Shown piece by piece: positions 44,383 through 54,184 of a stretch of 64,000 bases of DNA. Position 1 is the first letter of the stretch. The number at the start of each line of letters is the position of its first letter. Under the pieces are notes generated by a model, which was not told where the DNA came from, did no database searches, and saw nothing but the letters and a program-made list of their open reading frames with translations. This stretch comes from Salticus scenicus. Lineage: Eukaryota; Arthropoda; Arachnida; Araneae; Salticidae. A program made the translations under genes and the position numbers. The stretch spans positions 80,420,841-80,484,840 of the forward strand of contig OZ005662.1 in NCBI GenBank assembly GCA_963930645.1. Reading direction: 5' to 3'.

Positions 44383-45789
44383 TAGAGCTGCTCACGGATA
44401 TCAACATACTGCTGTTTATTGAAAAAGGGGTGCGCGGGGTGTGTCGCAGATTTCACACCGTTTCGCTGTTGCAAACAACCCGCACACTCCTCACTACGAC
44501 TCAAGTAAGCCCTGTAGTTATATCATGTACTGGGTTCGAACAACCTTTACGGTTGGGCTATGTCCCAGTACATGCCTTATGGCAAGTTTCAATGGATGAA
44601 CCCCTCTAACATTACTGAAGATTTCATCATGAACATACCCTTAGATGCAGCTGAAGGCTTCATTTTTGAAGTGAATTTGGAGTACCCGACAAATCTGCAT
44701 GACCTCCACAATAGCTACCCACTTGCACCTGAAAGAATGGCAGTGAGAGAAGAGATGCTCTCCACCTATGCCAAGTCCTTGTTGCAGAACCAAAAATATT
44801 CAGGAACACCCAAACTCATTCCAAACCTCCACAATAAATCAGAATATGTTGTACATTACAGAAATCTACAGTTATACCTAAAACTCGGAATGAAGCTATT
44901 AAAAGTGAACAAGGTTTTGAAATTTCACCAAGCACCCTGGCTTAAAAAGTATGTCGACTTCAACACAGATAAACGAAAATCTGCAAAGAACAGTTTTGAG
45001 AAAGATTTCTTTAAACTGTTGAACAATAGCGTCTATGGAAAGACCATCGAAAATTTAAGAAAACGTGTTAACATAGAACTGTGTAACAATGAAGTCAGAG
45101 CCCAAAAATTTCACAACTTTTAAAGAATTTTGCAACAACCTCGTAGCTGTGGAGAGATCAAAACCCACCATCCTGATGAATAGGCCGATATACGTGGGTT
45201 TCTGGTTTCTGTATCCTTGAATTAGCAAAGTTGCTCATGTACGACTTTCACTACAATTTCGTTATGAAAAAGTATGAAAGTCGTGCAACTTTGTTGTTCA
45301 CGGATACAGACTCCTTGACGTACTGTATCCAGACAGCAGACATGTATCAAGATATGAAGGAAGATCAGCACCATTTTGACTTCTCAGAGTATCCAGAAAA
45401 TCATCCGCTATATTCTACAACTAACAAAAAGGTCCTTGGAAAGTTTAAAGACGAACTCCACAGTCAAGCTGCCTACAAATTCATTGGATTAAAGCCAAAA
45501 ATGTATGCCATACAGTCAGCTGGTGGTGAAAAGAAGACAGCAAAAGGCATATCAACCTCCATCGTAAGAAAAAAATTAAGTGTTCAAGACTATGAAGAGT
45601 GCCTGCAAAAGGAGATAGCCACGTATGAGCAACAAACCAGAATCCTACAAGAATGTCATCAGCTCTACACAGTTAATCAAAACAAAAAGTGTTTATCTCC
45701 TTTTGATGACAAGAGGTATCTGCTAGATGATGGAATCACCAGTCTGGCTTATGGCCATTACAGAATACCGCAGCATCCATAGTGAAAAT

Positions 45790-46915
45790 TTTTGTATATA
45801 TTGTTTCACCCATGAAGATTGTTCCTGCACACTGTATATATTTTTAAATTCTTCCTGCATCCTGTATATATTTTTAAATTGTTTCGCACCTATGAAGATT
45901 GTTCCTGCACCCTGTATATATCAATTGTTTCGCACCTATGTAAATTGTACAGATTGTTTCGCACCTATGAAGATTCTTCCTGCATCCTGTATATATTTTT
46001 AAATTGTTTCTGCACCCATGAAGATTGTTCCTGCACCCTGTATATATCAATTGTTTCGCACCTATGTAAATTGTACAGATTGTTTCGCACCTATGAAGAT
46101 TCTTCCTGCATCCTGTATATATTTTTAAATTGTTTCTGCACCCATGAAGATTGTTCCTGCACCCTGTATATATCAATTGTTTCTGCATCTATGAAGATTG
46201 TTCCTGCACTCTGTATATATTTTAAATTGTTTCGCACCTATGAAGATTGTTCCTGCACCCTGTATATATTTTAAATTGTTTCGCACCTATGAAGATTGTT
46301 CCTGCACCCTGTATATATTTTAAATTGTTTCGCACCTATGAAGATTGTTCCTGCACCCTGTATATATCAATTGTTTCTGCATCCATGAAGATTGTTCCTG
46401 CACCCTGTATATATTTTAAATTGTTTCGCACCTATGAAGATTGTTCCTGCACCCTGTATATATCAATTGTTTCTGCATCCTGTATATATCAATTGTTTCG
46501 CACCTATGTAAATTGTACAGATTGTTTCGCATCTATGAAGATTGTTCCTGCATCCTGTATATATCAATTGTTTCGCACCTATGTAAATTGTACAGATTGT
46601 TTCGCACCTATGAAGATTGTTCCTGCACCCTGTATATATCAATTGTTTCTGCACCTATGAAGATTGTTCCTGCACCCTGTATATATTTTAAATTGTTTCG
46701 CACCTATGAAGATTGTTCCTGCACCCTGTATATATCAATTGTTTCTGCATCCATGAAGATTGTTCCTGCACCCTGTATATATTTTAAATTGTTTCGCACC
46801 TATGAAGATTGTTCCTGCACCCTGTATATATTTTAAATTGTTTCGCACCTATGAAGATTGTTCCTGCACCCTGTATATATTTTAAATTGTTTCGCACCTA
46901 TGAAGATTGTCTGAA
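45790..46915. repeat. minisatellite directly after polB
   Basis: More than twenty units of about 49 bp, with blocks TTCGCACCTATGAAGATTG, TTCCTGCACCCTGTATATA and TTTTAAATTG, plus variants carrying TATGTAAATTGTACAGATTG. Unit length compatible with open frames produces long periodic open frames on both strands; these are not genes. The array starts within about 30 bp of the polB stop and may mark the break point of half B. Confidence 0.9.
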
Positions 46916-47508
46916 CCCATGCTTTGAAGACATCCCCAGTAAACTATGTGATGAGTTCATCAGGTTGATATTTTTTATTTTATTTTTTATTTATTTTTTT
47001 TTTTTTAAAGGAACTAACTCCCGCCTTGTTCTACGGAACGAAAAGGGGCACCGCAGGGCCTCGGAAGGACAGTCTCCCAGGCGCTCAAGGTGAACTCTTT
47101 CTTTCTCTTTCTCTTTCTTCTCTTTTTTTCTAACTTTATTCTTTCTAACTCTCATTTCTTAAATTTTGTATTCTCTTTCTAACTTTTTTCTATACATTTT
47201 TCTAACTCTCATTTCTTAAACTGTGTATGTATCTCTTTTCAGGCTAAGTCTCAAAAGTTCGTGACGTCATCTAACCCTCCTGCAAAAATTTTGAAGTCCC
47301 CGAAATTATGAAAAAAAATACTAAGTCCCGAAATTTAGGAAAATAAATCTAACTCCTGAAAATTCCCCCTTCTCCCCGATAGATGGCAGCACTCATCGCG
47401 GAAACCCTCGTAAAAGGTGATACCCAAAGTTTCTATTCTTCCGGTGGCAACGCTCTAAAAGTTTCTATTCTTCCGGTGGCAACACCCCCTCGTCCAAGAT
47501 GATGACTA
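46916..47508. other. unassigned DNA after the minisatellite
   Basis: An exon-like stretch (46915-46962) ends at a CAG|GTTGAT possible donor and an AAAG|GAAC possible acceptor follows at 47010, but no protein family is recognised. A CT-rich tract lies at 47095-47220. A 35-bp segment with CTATTCTTCCGGTGGCAAC is directly duplicated at 47430-47483. Confidence 0.4.
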
Positions 47509-47634
47509 AGTAGTGTAAAAAGGACACGTTGACCGGCAGGGTGGTGGCGTAGTGGTGTCAGGGTGGAGGCGCGCCTCCACCCTACGCCACAATACGCCAC
47601 CACCCTGCAGGTGAACTGTCCTTTTTACACTACT
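47509..47634. mobile_element. 126-bp GC-rich foldback element
   Basis: Arms of about 60 bp (AGTAGTGTAAAAAGGAC at the outside, GCAGGGTGGTGGCGTA inside) meet at a GGAGGCG/CGCCTCC centre near 47571. The outer 17 bp are perfectly complementary. Target duplication is uncertain. No coding capacity. Confidence 0.8.
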
Positions 47635-48095
47635 CATTTCAATTAACTGTAAGGCCTTATTTAATTTTAAAAAGGCGGATATATTACTAGCTTCTGCATG
47701 CATAAGAAGAAAGTAGAAAATACGGAAAAAATTTCGATTTCTGGTTTTCGATCAATTTACACGTTTTGAGATTTCCTTGCATTTCAAATTAACTGAAATT
47801 GGCTACTTATTTAAAAAAAAAATTGATTTATTACTAGCATCTGCATGTATAAGAATGCATTAGAAAACAGAAATAATTTCGATTTCTGATTTTTTGATGA
47901 ATTTACACGTTTTGAGATTTCCTTGCATTTTATTTAACTGAAATTCACAACTTATTTTTTAAAATGTGGATTGATACTAGTTTCTATATGTATAAGAAGC
48001 AAGTAGCAGATACAAAAAAAATTTCGATGTCCGGTTTTAAATGAATTTACACGTTTTGAGATGTCCTTGCATTTCAATTAAATGAAATTGGCTAC
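47635..48095. repeat. three ~165-bp tandem units with ATTTACACGTTTTGAGAT
   Basis: Each unit has TTTCGATTTCTGGTTTT-like, AATTTACACGTTTTGAGAT and TCCTTGCATTT blocks followed by an AACTGAAATTGGCTAC-like segment. Related single copies occur at 49425-49470 and 61325-61360. Not coding. Confidence 0.75.
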
Positions 48096-48145
48096 ATTTT
48101 TTTTTTTTTTTTTTTGTGGTTTTATTATTTTATCCTCTGCATATA

Positions 48146-49093
48146 CAGTGAAACCTGTGAAGTTGGACACCCCTATAAGTTGAACACTTTTTCTCGGAAC
48201 GGAATGTATCCATAGGATTAACATTATGTCCAACCTCTATAAGTTGGACACCCCTCTAACTTGGAAGTTGGACTTCAAAAACTGTCCAACTAAGTTGGAC
48301 ACATTTACCTAATGAGACAGGAAAAAAAGATATAAAAATTCCATTTTATCACTTTTTTTTAGAAATCTTACTTATTCCTTGTAGAAATGGTTGTAAATAT
48401 CTAAAAAATAATGTTTCTTGTCACAATATATTCACCTCTGTCTCATCTTGCAAAAAAAAAAAAATATTTTTTTTTTCTTCAATTGAAAATTTCACAAATT
48501 GTTCAATTTTGGCGCATAATGAAAGTATCTTTCTTTTTATTGATTTGCGGGAGTTGTTTTTGTCCCTTTCTCCAGGAAATATCCAGTAGAGAACCTACAG
48601 GCATGTTTTGACTTAGACTGTTTTGAAATGAGGATTAGACAATGCATTTCGGTTGTTAGTGTTCCTCGTCATTTGTCCCTTTTATTTTTCCTACGAAGTT
48701 TTACTTGAATGTATAATTGCACTAAACTTAATATGTGAGAGATCTATCTATAGTGAAAAATACACTGATTCAATTTGGGTGCATATCAATCGACAGGTAT
48801 CGCTGCTATGCTGCAGTTTTCCCCGTTCACGGGAAACTATATCTCAATTTCTAGAGCGAATAAATTCACCAAACTTCATAAGTGATATGGCTATTATGAA
48901 AATGCATGTTATCTTAATTTGGGTGTAAATCGGTAGACAAAGTGGTGCTACTTTTAATCACATTCCCTGATTTTCCATATGACTATCACAGCGTCTATTG
49001 AGTAAAATTGCACCAAAATGCGTATACAAAATCTTTATTGTGAGAAGTTATATTGATTAAATTTTCGTGCATATTAACTGGTGGATGGCGTTG

Positions 49094-49138
<45 letters not shown>

Positions 49139-49399
49139 TTATATAGAAAGTGTTATTATGGTCACAATGTACCAGTTTAAATTTAGATTTTAAATTAGCA
49201 AATTAATTATTTTTTGTATATAAGTTATGAATACTTAATTATGTTATATTTAGACATGATTAAAAGTTAATAGGCATGTATAGATACAGTTTAATTAAAT
49301 CGAAAAATGTAAGCACCCCTATAAGTTGGACACCTCTCTAAGTTGGACACTTTTTGCTGGAACCGCAGCGCAGGTGTCCAACTTAGAGAGGTTTTACTG
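48146..49399. mobile_element. relative of the 7.1-kb TA-inserting element, 1.25 kb
   Basis: The left end CAGTGAAACCTGTGAAGTTG and the right end, inverted CAGTAAAACCTCTCTAAGTT, are both flanked by TA. The 160 bp at the left and 90 bp at the right match the 162-bp MITE, with the AAGTTGGACA units. The 1-kb middle is unrelated and contains a (TA)n tract (49096-49136), so either a longer relative or a MITE interrupted by another insertion. No transposase seen. Confidence 0.7.
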
Positions 49400-49602
49400 T
49401 ATAAGAAGAAAGTGTAAGATTTGAAAAAACATTTGATTTCCGGTTTTCGTTTTGAGATTTCCTTCATGTATATATAATCTGTGGTAGCCTCTTCTCCTTC
49501 TTATGGTTATTTCAGTTCCTTTGTTTGAATATTGCCCTTTTTCACACATATTTCAGTTCTGAAATTAAATGTATGATTTGATTTCTTATGTCGCATCATA
49601 TA

Positions 49603-49633
<31 letters not shown>

Positions 49634-50105
49634 TAATATTGAATATTCTCGGTTTTTTTTAGATTTTTGTTACACGAACATAAACTTTCTTTTCTGCTTA
49701 GATTTGCTCGTGATACAATTTTTAATGTGTTCAAGTACAAATTAGGATCCGTTAATATTCCATTATATTATTATATATATATATATATTTAATGTATATT
49801 CTATAAGATATAAATTTACCTCGAGTATTTTCACTTCTCGCTATAACCTCTCATTTATGACTGTCCATCATACACGGCTTTCAGTTACACTAAATTTTTT
49901 AAAGTGTCGGTATGAGGAATGGGAAAATAATGATAGGTTTTTCATTTATAAGAGTCTTTTTGAACTATGCTATGAAAAAATATTAAGTTATTCATGTAAT
50001 TAGTCAGTTGTTTTTCTGTCTGCAGCTAAGAGTGAAATACTTTTTCTGATGTATTAGAAGAGATAAAATTTAATATGAACTAAGTTAAAGATATACTGAA
50101 ATGGT
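49400..50105. other. AT-rich DNA, no gene
   Basis: It contains (TA)n tracts at 49600-49632 and 49772-49790. Nothing else is recognised. Confidence 0.6.
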
Positions 50106-50564
50106 GTTTTGATAGGGATACGGACAAAAGCCCCACCGGACAAAATCCCCACGGACAAAATCTCCCCGGACAAAATCCCCACCGGACAAAATCCCCACCG
50201 GACAAAAGCTCCACCGGACAAAATCCCCACCGGACATAATCCCCACCGGACAAAAACCCCACTTAGCCCGGACAAAGGCCCTACGTATGATATTTTGGAT
50301 AAAATTAACATTTCAAATTAATTAAACTCGTTATAAAATAAATTATTCAATAAATCTGTTACTTTTCCCACTAGAAACTCGGTGTGATAGTTCATAGTTT
50401 ATTAAAGATATTAACTGTTAATTGTTTTCTTATCTGTACTAAATTCTTCACGGGTTATTATTAATTTAATTACAAATTAATTTTTTTTGGTTAACGATGA
50501 TTTCGATGACATTTAATCTTCTGTTATCCTTAATTTTACTATGTTTTTGTGGTCTACACATTAA

Positions 50565-51145
50565 ATGAGGTTATTTTCGAAAGTGCAAAATTATTAGTTG
50601 GCTCGAAAAGTGTGTGTGTGTGTGTGGGGGGGGGGGGGGGGACAAAAAAATTGAAATTAGCGTGAGATCGCTTAAAATTGGTACATGTAGATTTTTGGGG
50701 GCTATAAATAGGATGAGGATATTTTCGAAAGTCTAAAATTATTAGGAAGATCGGAAAGGGGGGGGGGGAGCGAAGGGGTAAAAAATAGAATTGGAGTTAG
50801 CTCGTTCAAAATAGGTACATAAAGGTTTTGGGGGTCTGCAGATCGAATGAGAATATTTTTGAGAGTGTAAAATTATTAAGAGGAGCGGGAAGGGAGGGCG
50901 AAGGGGCAAAAAAGTAAAAATACCGTTAGACCGTTTAAAATTGGGGCATATAGGTTTTCGGAACCTACAAACAGGATGAGAATATTTTCGAAAGTCTAAA
51001 ATTATTAGAATGGGCGAATAGAGGGGCAAAAAAGGGGACGAAGGGGGACGAAGGGGCAAAAAAATAGAAATTGAGTTAGATCGTTCAAAATAGGAATATA
51101 ACTGTTTTGGGGGGGTCTACAAATCGAATGAGAATATTTTAATAT
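50565..51145. repeat. tandem array of ~130-150 bp units
   Basis: Five units begin GAGAATATTTTCGAAAGT or similar (50565, 50714, 50848, 50978 and 51129), each followed by AAAATTATTAG, a G-rich run with GAAGGGGCAAAAAA, and GTTCAAAATAGGTACATA-like sequence. Not coding, although it gives a 105-codon open frame on the minus strand. Confidence 0.8.
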
Positions 51146-51564
51146 TTTAATATTGGAATATTTTATAATAATGGAAATAGCGTTCTACGCGTACAGACAT
51201 GCTGACACTCACACACAAATACACAGACAAAATTTGCTGAAATAATTTTCGGCTTTCATGGTGTGTGAAACGTGTATATTTATGCATGTATGAAAACGCA
51301 TTCATAATACATATATATACATATGTATATATAAGAGAAAGCATTAAACAGATTATTTTTCATGTCGAATATATATCGTGTAAACTGTACATGCACACCA
51401 TATGATGTACTAAAAAAAATTCGTACAACACTGAAAATTAATATAAAGTAGTTTTCCCATTTATATCAGAAATACTTTGTGACACCCTGTTAGTCAATCA
51501 ATTACGCTAATCATATCTTATTTTACAGATATTGCGATTGGTATTGGGAGTAAAGGCGAAAGAT

Positions 51565-51762
51565 TGCACTAAGGTCCTAGACCTGAAGAGGAGTGCCTTC
51601 CGTGGGGTCTTTCTAAGGGGTCCTAGCGCGCCTTTATACAAGTTTTGGTGAAAACCACGGAAAACACCGAACGGCTTGGTCGACGAGAGCGACCTGGGAT
51701 CGAACTCGTAATCTTACGTCTACCAGTTTACAGAACAGAAACTCTCGAGTGCTAGCGGGCCC
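51565..51762 (-). mobile_element. tRNA-derived SINE, copy 3 (antisense)
   Basis: Read on the minus strand it has the family's body (GCCGTTCGGTGTTTTCCGTG) and B box (GTTCGATCCCAGGTCGC), with a diverged head. About 75-80% like copy 2 by eye. Nested within the minisatellite-ended element. Confidence 0.78.
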
Positions 51763-52232
51763 TTATTTTACAGGAAAAACTATTTTGTATACATCAAATA
51801 TATGTATTAATTTTGTCGCATCGTATTTAGTATAAAGGTACCAAATTGTGCTTTAAATATGTACTTCGCATAGAATATACAGATTATTTTAATTAGTTCC
51901 TTTTTCGATAATTATTAGTAGGAAACGTTTTTATATTAAAAAAAAAAAAAAAATATTTTTTTTTTCTATTAAATCCAAACAGTAATATTATATATAATAC
52001 AATATTGAATTATCTTAAATAATTCAATACTTAAAAAAAAAATCTATTTTTAATGATTAAATTACGTATTATCAATTAAAATATTTTATTAAATGAATTT
52101 TAACCTTAAAAAAAAAAAAAAAGAAATATATATATATATATATATATAAGCATTCTTTTTTCTTTTAAATCTTTTTTATTAAAAATATTTTACAATAAGA
52201 TTCACAATTAAAATCTGAAACATTATTATTCA

Positions 52233-52278
<46 letters not shown>

Positions 52279-52634
52279 AATTGAAATGTATATTTTTAAT
52301 AATTAAATTAGTTTTTCAATTAGGCCTTTTAAATTAAATAATTTTAATTAGCTTCTTATTTCTATGATGATGGATAGTAAAAAAATCTTTTGATGTTTAA
52401 GAACATTTTGAAATAGTTTTTTTTTTTTTTATTTAAACGACCAAACAATAGTATTAAGCAATCTGAACTAATTGAATTATTTAAAAGAAAAAAAAATATT
52501 TTTAATAATTAAATTAATTTTTAATTAAAATATATTGCTATAAATTATGTATATCTATATAATCATTTATAGTAAAAGAATCATTTTATATTAAAAAAAA
52601 AAAAAAAAAAATCTTAGTAGTGCTAAAGCCAGTT

Positions 52635-52822
52635 GATAACTTGAGTGCCCTACACCTGCGTGAAATGCTCTCCGGGGTGGGAATAGGGGGCGGAAGCCTT
52701 AGCCTACACTTGCGAAAGTTTCGAAGAAAACCACGGGAAACTCTCAACGGCTTGATCGACGAACGCGACTTCGGATCGAACTTAACACTTCCATTCTACT
52801 AGCATCGATTACCGCTCGAATG
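52635..52822 (-). mobile_element. tRNA-derived SINE, copy 4 (antisense, old)
   Basis: On the minus strand, GAGAGTTTCCCGTGGTTTTC and TTCGATCCGAAGTCGCGTTC match the family body and B-box region with many changes. The open frame across it is incidental. Clearly older than copies 1 and 2. Confidence 0.65.
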
Positions 52823-53146
52823 TTTAAATGAACTTTTTAACTGAAAGTCCAGACAACAGTATTAAACAATCTCACTTAATTGAAATCTTAAAAATTTTAT
52901 TTTTAATTAATAAATTAGTTTTTTACTTAGAATATTTCATTAAATATTTTTATAACTAGGTTTTCCTTATAATCATTCATATATATATATATAAACTTTT
53001 ATTATTAAAAGTATTTTAAAACAGTTTTTTTTTTTAAATTAATATTAAAACCCAAAACAATAGTATTAAATAATTTCAACTAATTTATTATATGTATATT
53101 AGTTAAATTAGTTTTCTAAAATTTTTATTTAATTTTTTAAAACTTA

Positions 53147-53177
<31 letters not shown>

Positions 53178-53738
53178 ACTTTTTAATCATTCATAGAAAA
53201 AAAATATATATATATATATTAATTAAAAAAAAAAATAGGTTTTCCATTTAAAAGCTCAAATAGTTCTATTAAACAAATTAATTTAAACATTAAAAATTTT
53301 CACTTTTTATAAATAAAGATGTTTTTAATATATATTTTATTTTTTAATTTTTTTTGTATAATCTTTCACATAATATCATATATATACACACAAATTATTT
53401 TGACAGAAATTAAAAGCATCCATATACATTCATCTACATATACAACGAGCAGTAATGATGGCTAAATTTTAGCAGAATATATATATATTATCTTGCTATA
53501 CTCATTGTGGTCCCCTTTAGCCTCCCCCCCATGTATATTTGAGCTTTAGTGGGGTTTTTATCCGGTGGGGATTTTGTCCGGTGGGGATTTTGTCCGATGG
53601 GGCTTTTGTCCGGCGGGGTTTTTGTCCGGTGGGGATTTTGTCCGGCGGGGCTTTTGTCCGGTGGGGTTTTTGTCCGTGGGGATTTTGTCCGTGGGGATTT
53701 TGTCCGGTGGGGCTTTTGTCCGGGACCCGTTTTGATAG

Positions 53739-53854
53739 CGTTATACCTACAGACAATCAGGATGATTCGACTGTTTCCAAATTTATCTTATACTTACTAA
53801 CGGTTATTGAAACATATCGCGCAAAATTCATCAAATGCAATAAAAAATTTAACG

Positions 53855-53889
<35 letters not shown>

Positions 53890-54025
53890 ACTAATGAGAT
53901 ATAAGAAAAAAATTATTTAAAATTATCACATATATGCATATGGTTAAAGAACTAATTAATCCTTTACATACATATCTCACGGAATAATTAAAATTTTATA
54001 CATTAACATTACTGCCAACAATCTA
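53739..54025. other. AT-rich DNA, no gene
   Basis: A 32-base A-rich run lies at 53856-53887. Nothing else recognised. Confidence 0.6.
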
Positions 54026-54184
54026 CACTGTTAAAAAAATGCAGAAAAAATACAGAAATTCTCTGTAATTTCAGAAAAAAAAGTCGTAAAATACGTTTTG
54101 TCTACGTAATTTTTTTGTAATTTACGCCTTTTTTTCTGAAATTACAGAGAATTTCTGTATTTTTTCTGCATTTTTTTAACAGTG
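54026..54184. mobile_element. 159-bp palindromic MITE with CACTGTTAAAAAA ends
   Basis: Perfect inverted arms of about 58 bp open CACTGTTAAAAAAATGCAG and contain GAAATTCTCTGTAATTTC. TA flanks both ends. A 40-bp non-paired centre separates the arms. Arm identity suggests recent insertion or strong selection for pairing. Confidence 0.87.

Larger units (their letters stand above)
32883..45782 (+). mobile_element. Polinton/Maverick, left half (half B)
   Basis: It starts with a terminal repeat (AGCTTTC...) inverse to that of half A, and carries on the + strand the AlkB-PC4 gene and a spliced, zinc-finger PolB gene. The integrase and capsid cluster that should follow is absent and no right terminal repeat is seen downstream; a minisatellite begins within about 30 bp of the polB stop. 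Two transposons are inserted (33547-33879 and 41045-44382), the second carrying a SINE. Decay is much heavier than in half A. Confidence 0.85.
36037..45782 (+). pseudogene. POLB: protein-primed-type DNA polymerase B with N-terminal C2H2 zinc fingers, degraded
   Basis: The Polinton replicase gene. Exon 1 (36037-36084, donor GTAAGT), a PEAQ-rich exon (about 38120-38302), two zinc-finger exons (38410-38620 and from 38731) precede the polymerase. Fingers include FSCSVCLKEFSRKDALNRH and two more before 38970. The 3'-5' exonuclease has YADFES (40024), FHNLKNYD (40454) and YVKTDVLLLAD (about 40890), with the typical CSIC...HNHETG insertion. A 3.3-kb transposon splits the gene at 41045. The palm holds LNNSVYGK (45018) and the FTDTDS motif (45298). 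Breaks: a TGA and a 2-base loss in exon 3, an indel near 39900, several shifts between 44440 and 44550 and around 45120-45220. The motif A aspartate codon before NNLYG is altered. It cannot encode an active enzyme. Confidence 0.88.
50116..53728. mobile_element. 3.6-kb MULE-like non-autonomous element with minisatellite ends
   Basis: A 10-bp direct repeat GTTTTGATAG flanks it (50106-50115 and 53729-53738). Inside each flank lies a ~150-180 bp array of a 16-17 bp unit, CCCACCGGACAAAATCC at the left and its inverse at the right, in the same unit order from the outside in, ending CCCCACTTAG or CCCCACTAAAG. Outer termini are GGATACGGACAAAAGCCCC and, inverted, GGGTCCCGGACAAAAGCCCC. A 9-11 bp duplication with long ends is typical of MULEs. 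The interior has a 130-150 bp tandem array, two SINEs and no transposase. Confidence 0.8.

Noticed and set aside
45819..46836. Long open frames rich in CTLYIS and KIVPAPCIY repeats on both strands
   Set aside because: They are translations of the 49-bp minisatellite; the periodicity is in the DNA and both strands are open equally.
46915..47093. Two exon-like pieces after the minisatellite as the polB C-terminus
   Set aside because: PolB already reaches a family-like end at 45782 and neither piece matches a known family.
50109..50321. CRISPR-like array of regular short repeats (also 53540-53725)
   Set aside because: Units are contiguous with no unique spacers, and the DNA is eukaryotic; they are minisatellite ends of a transposon.
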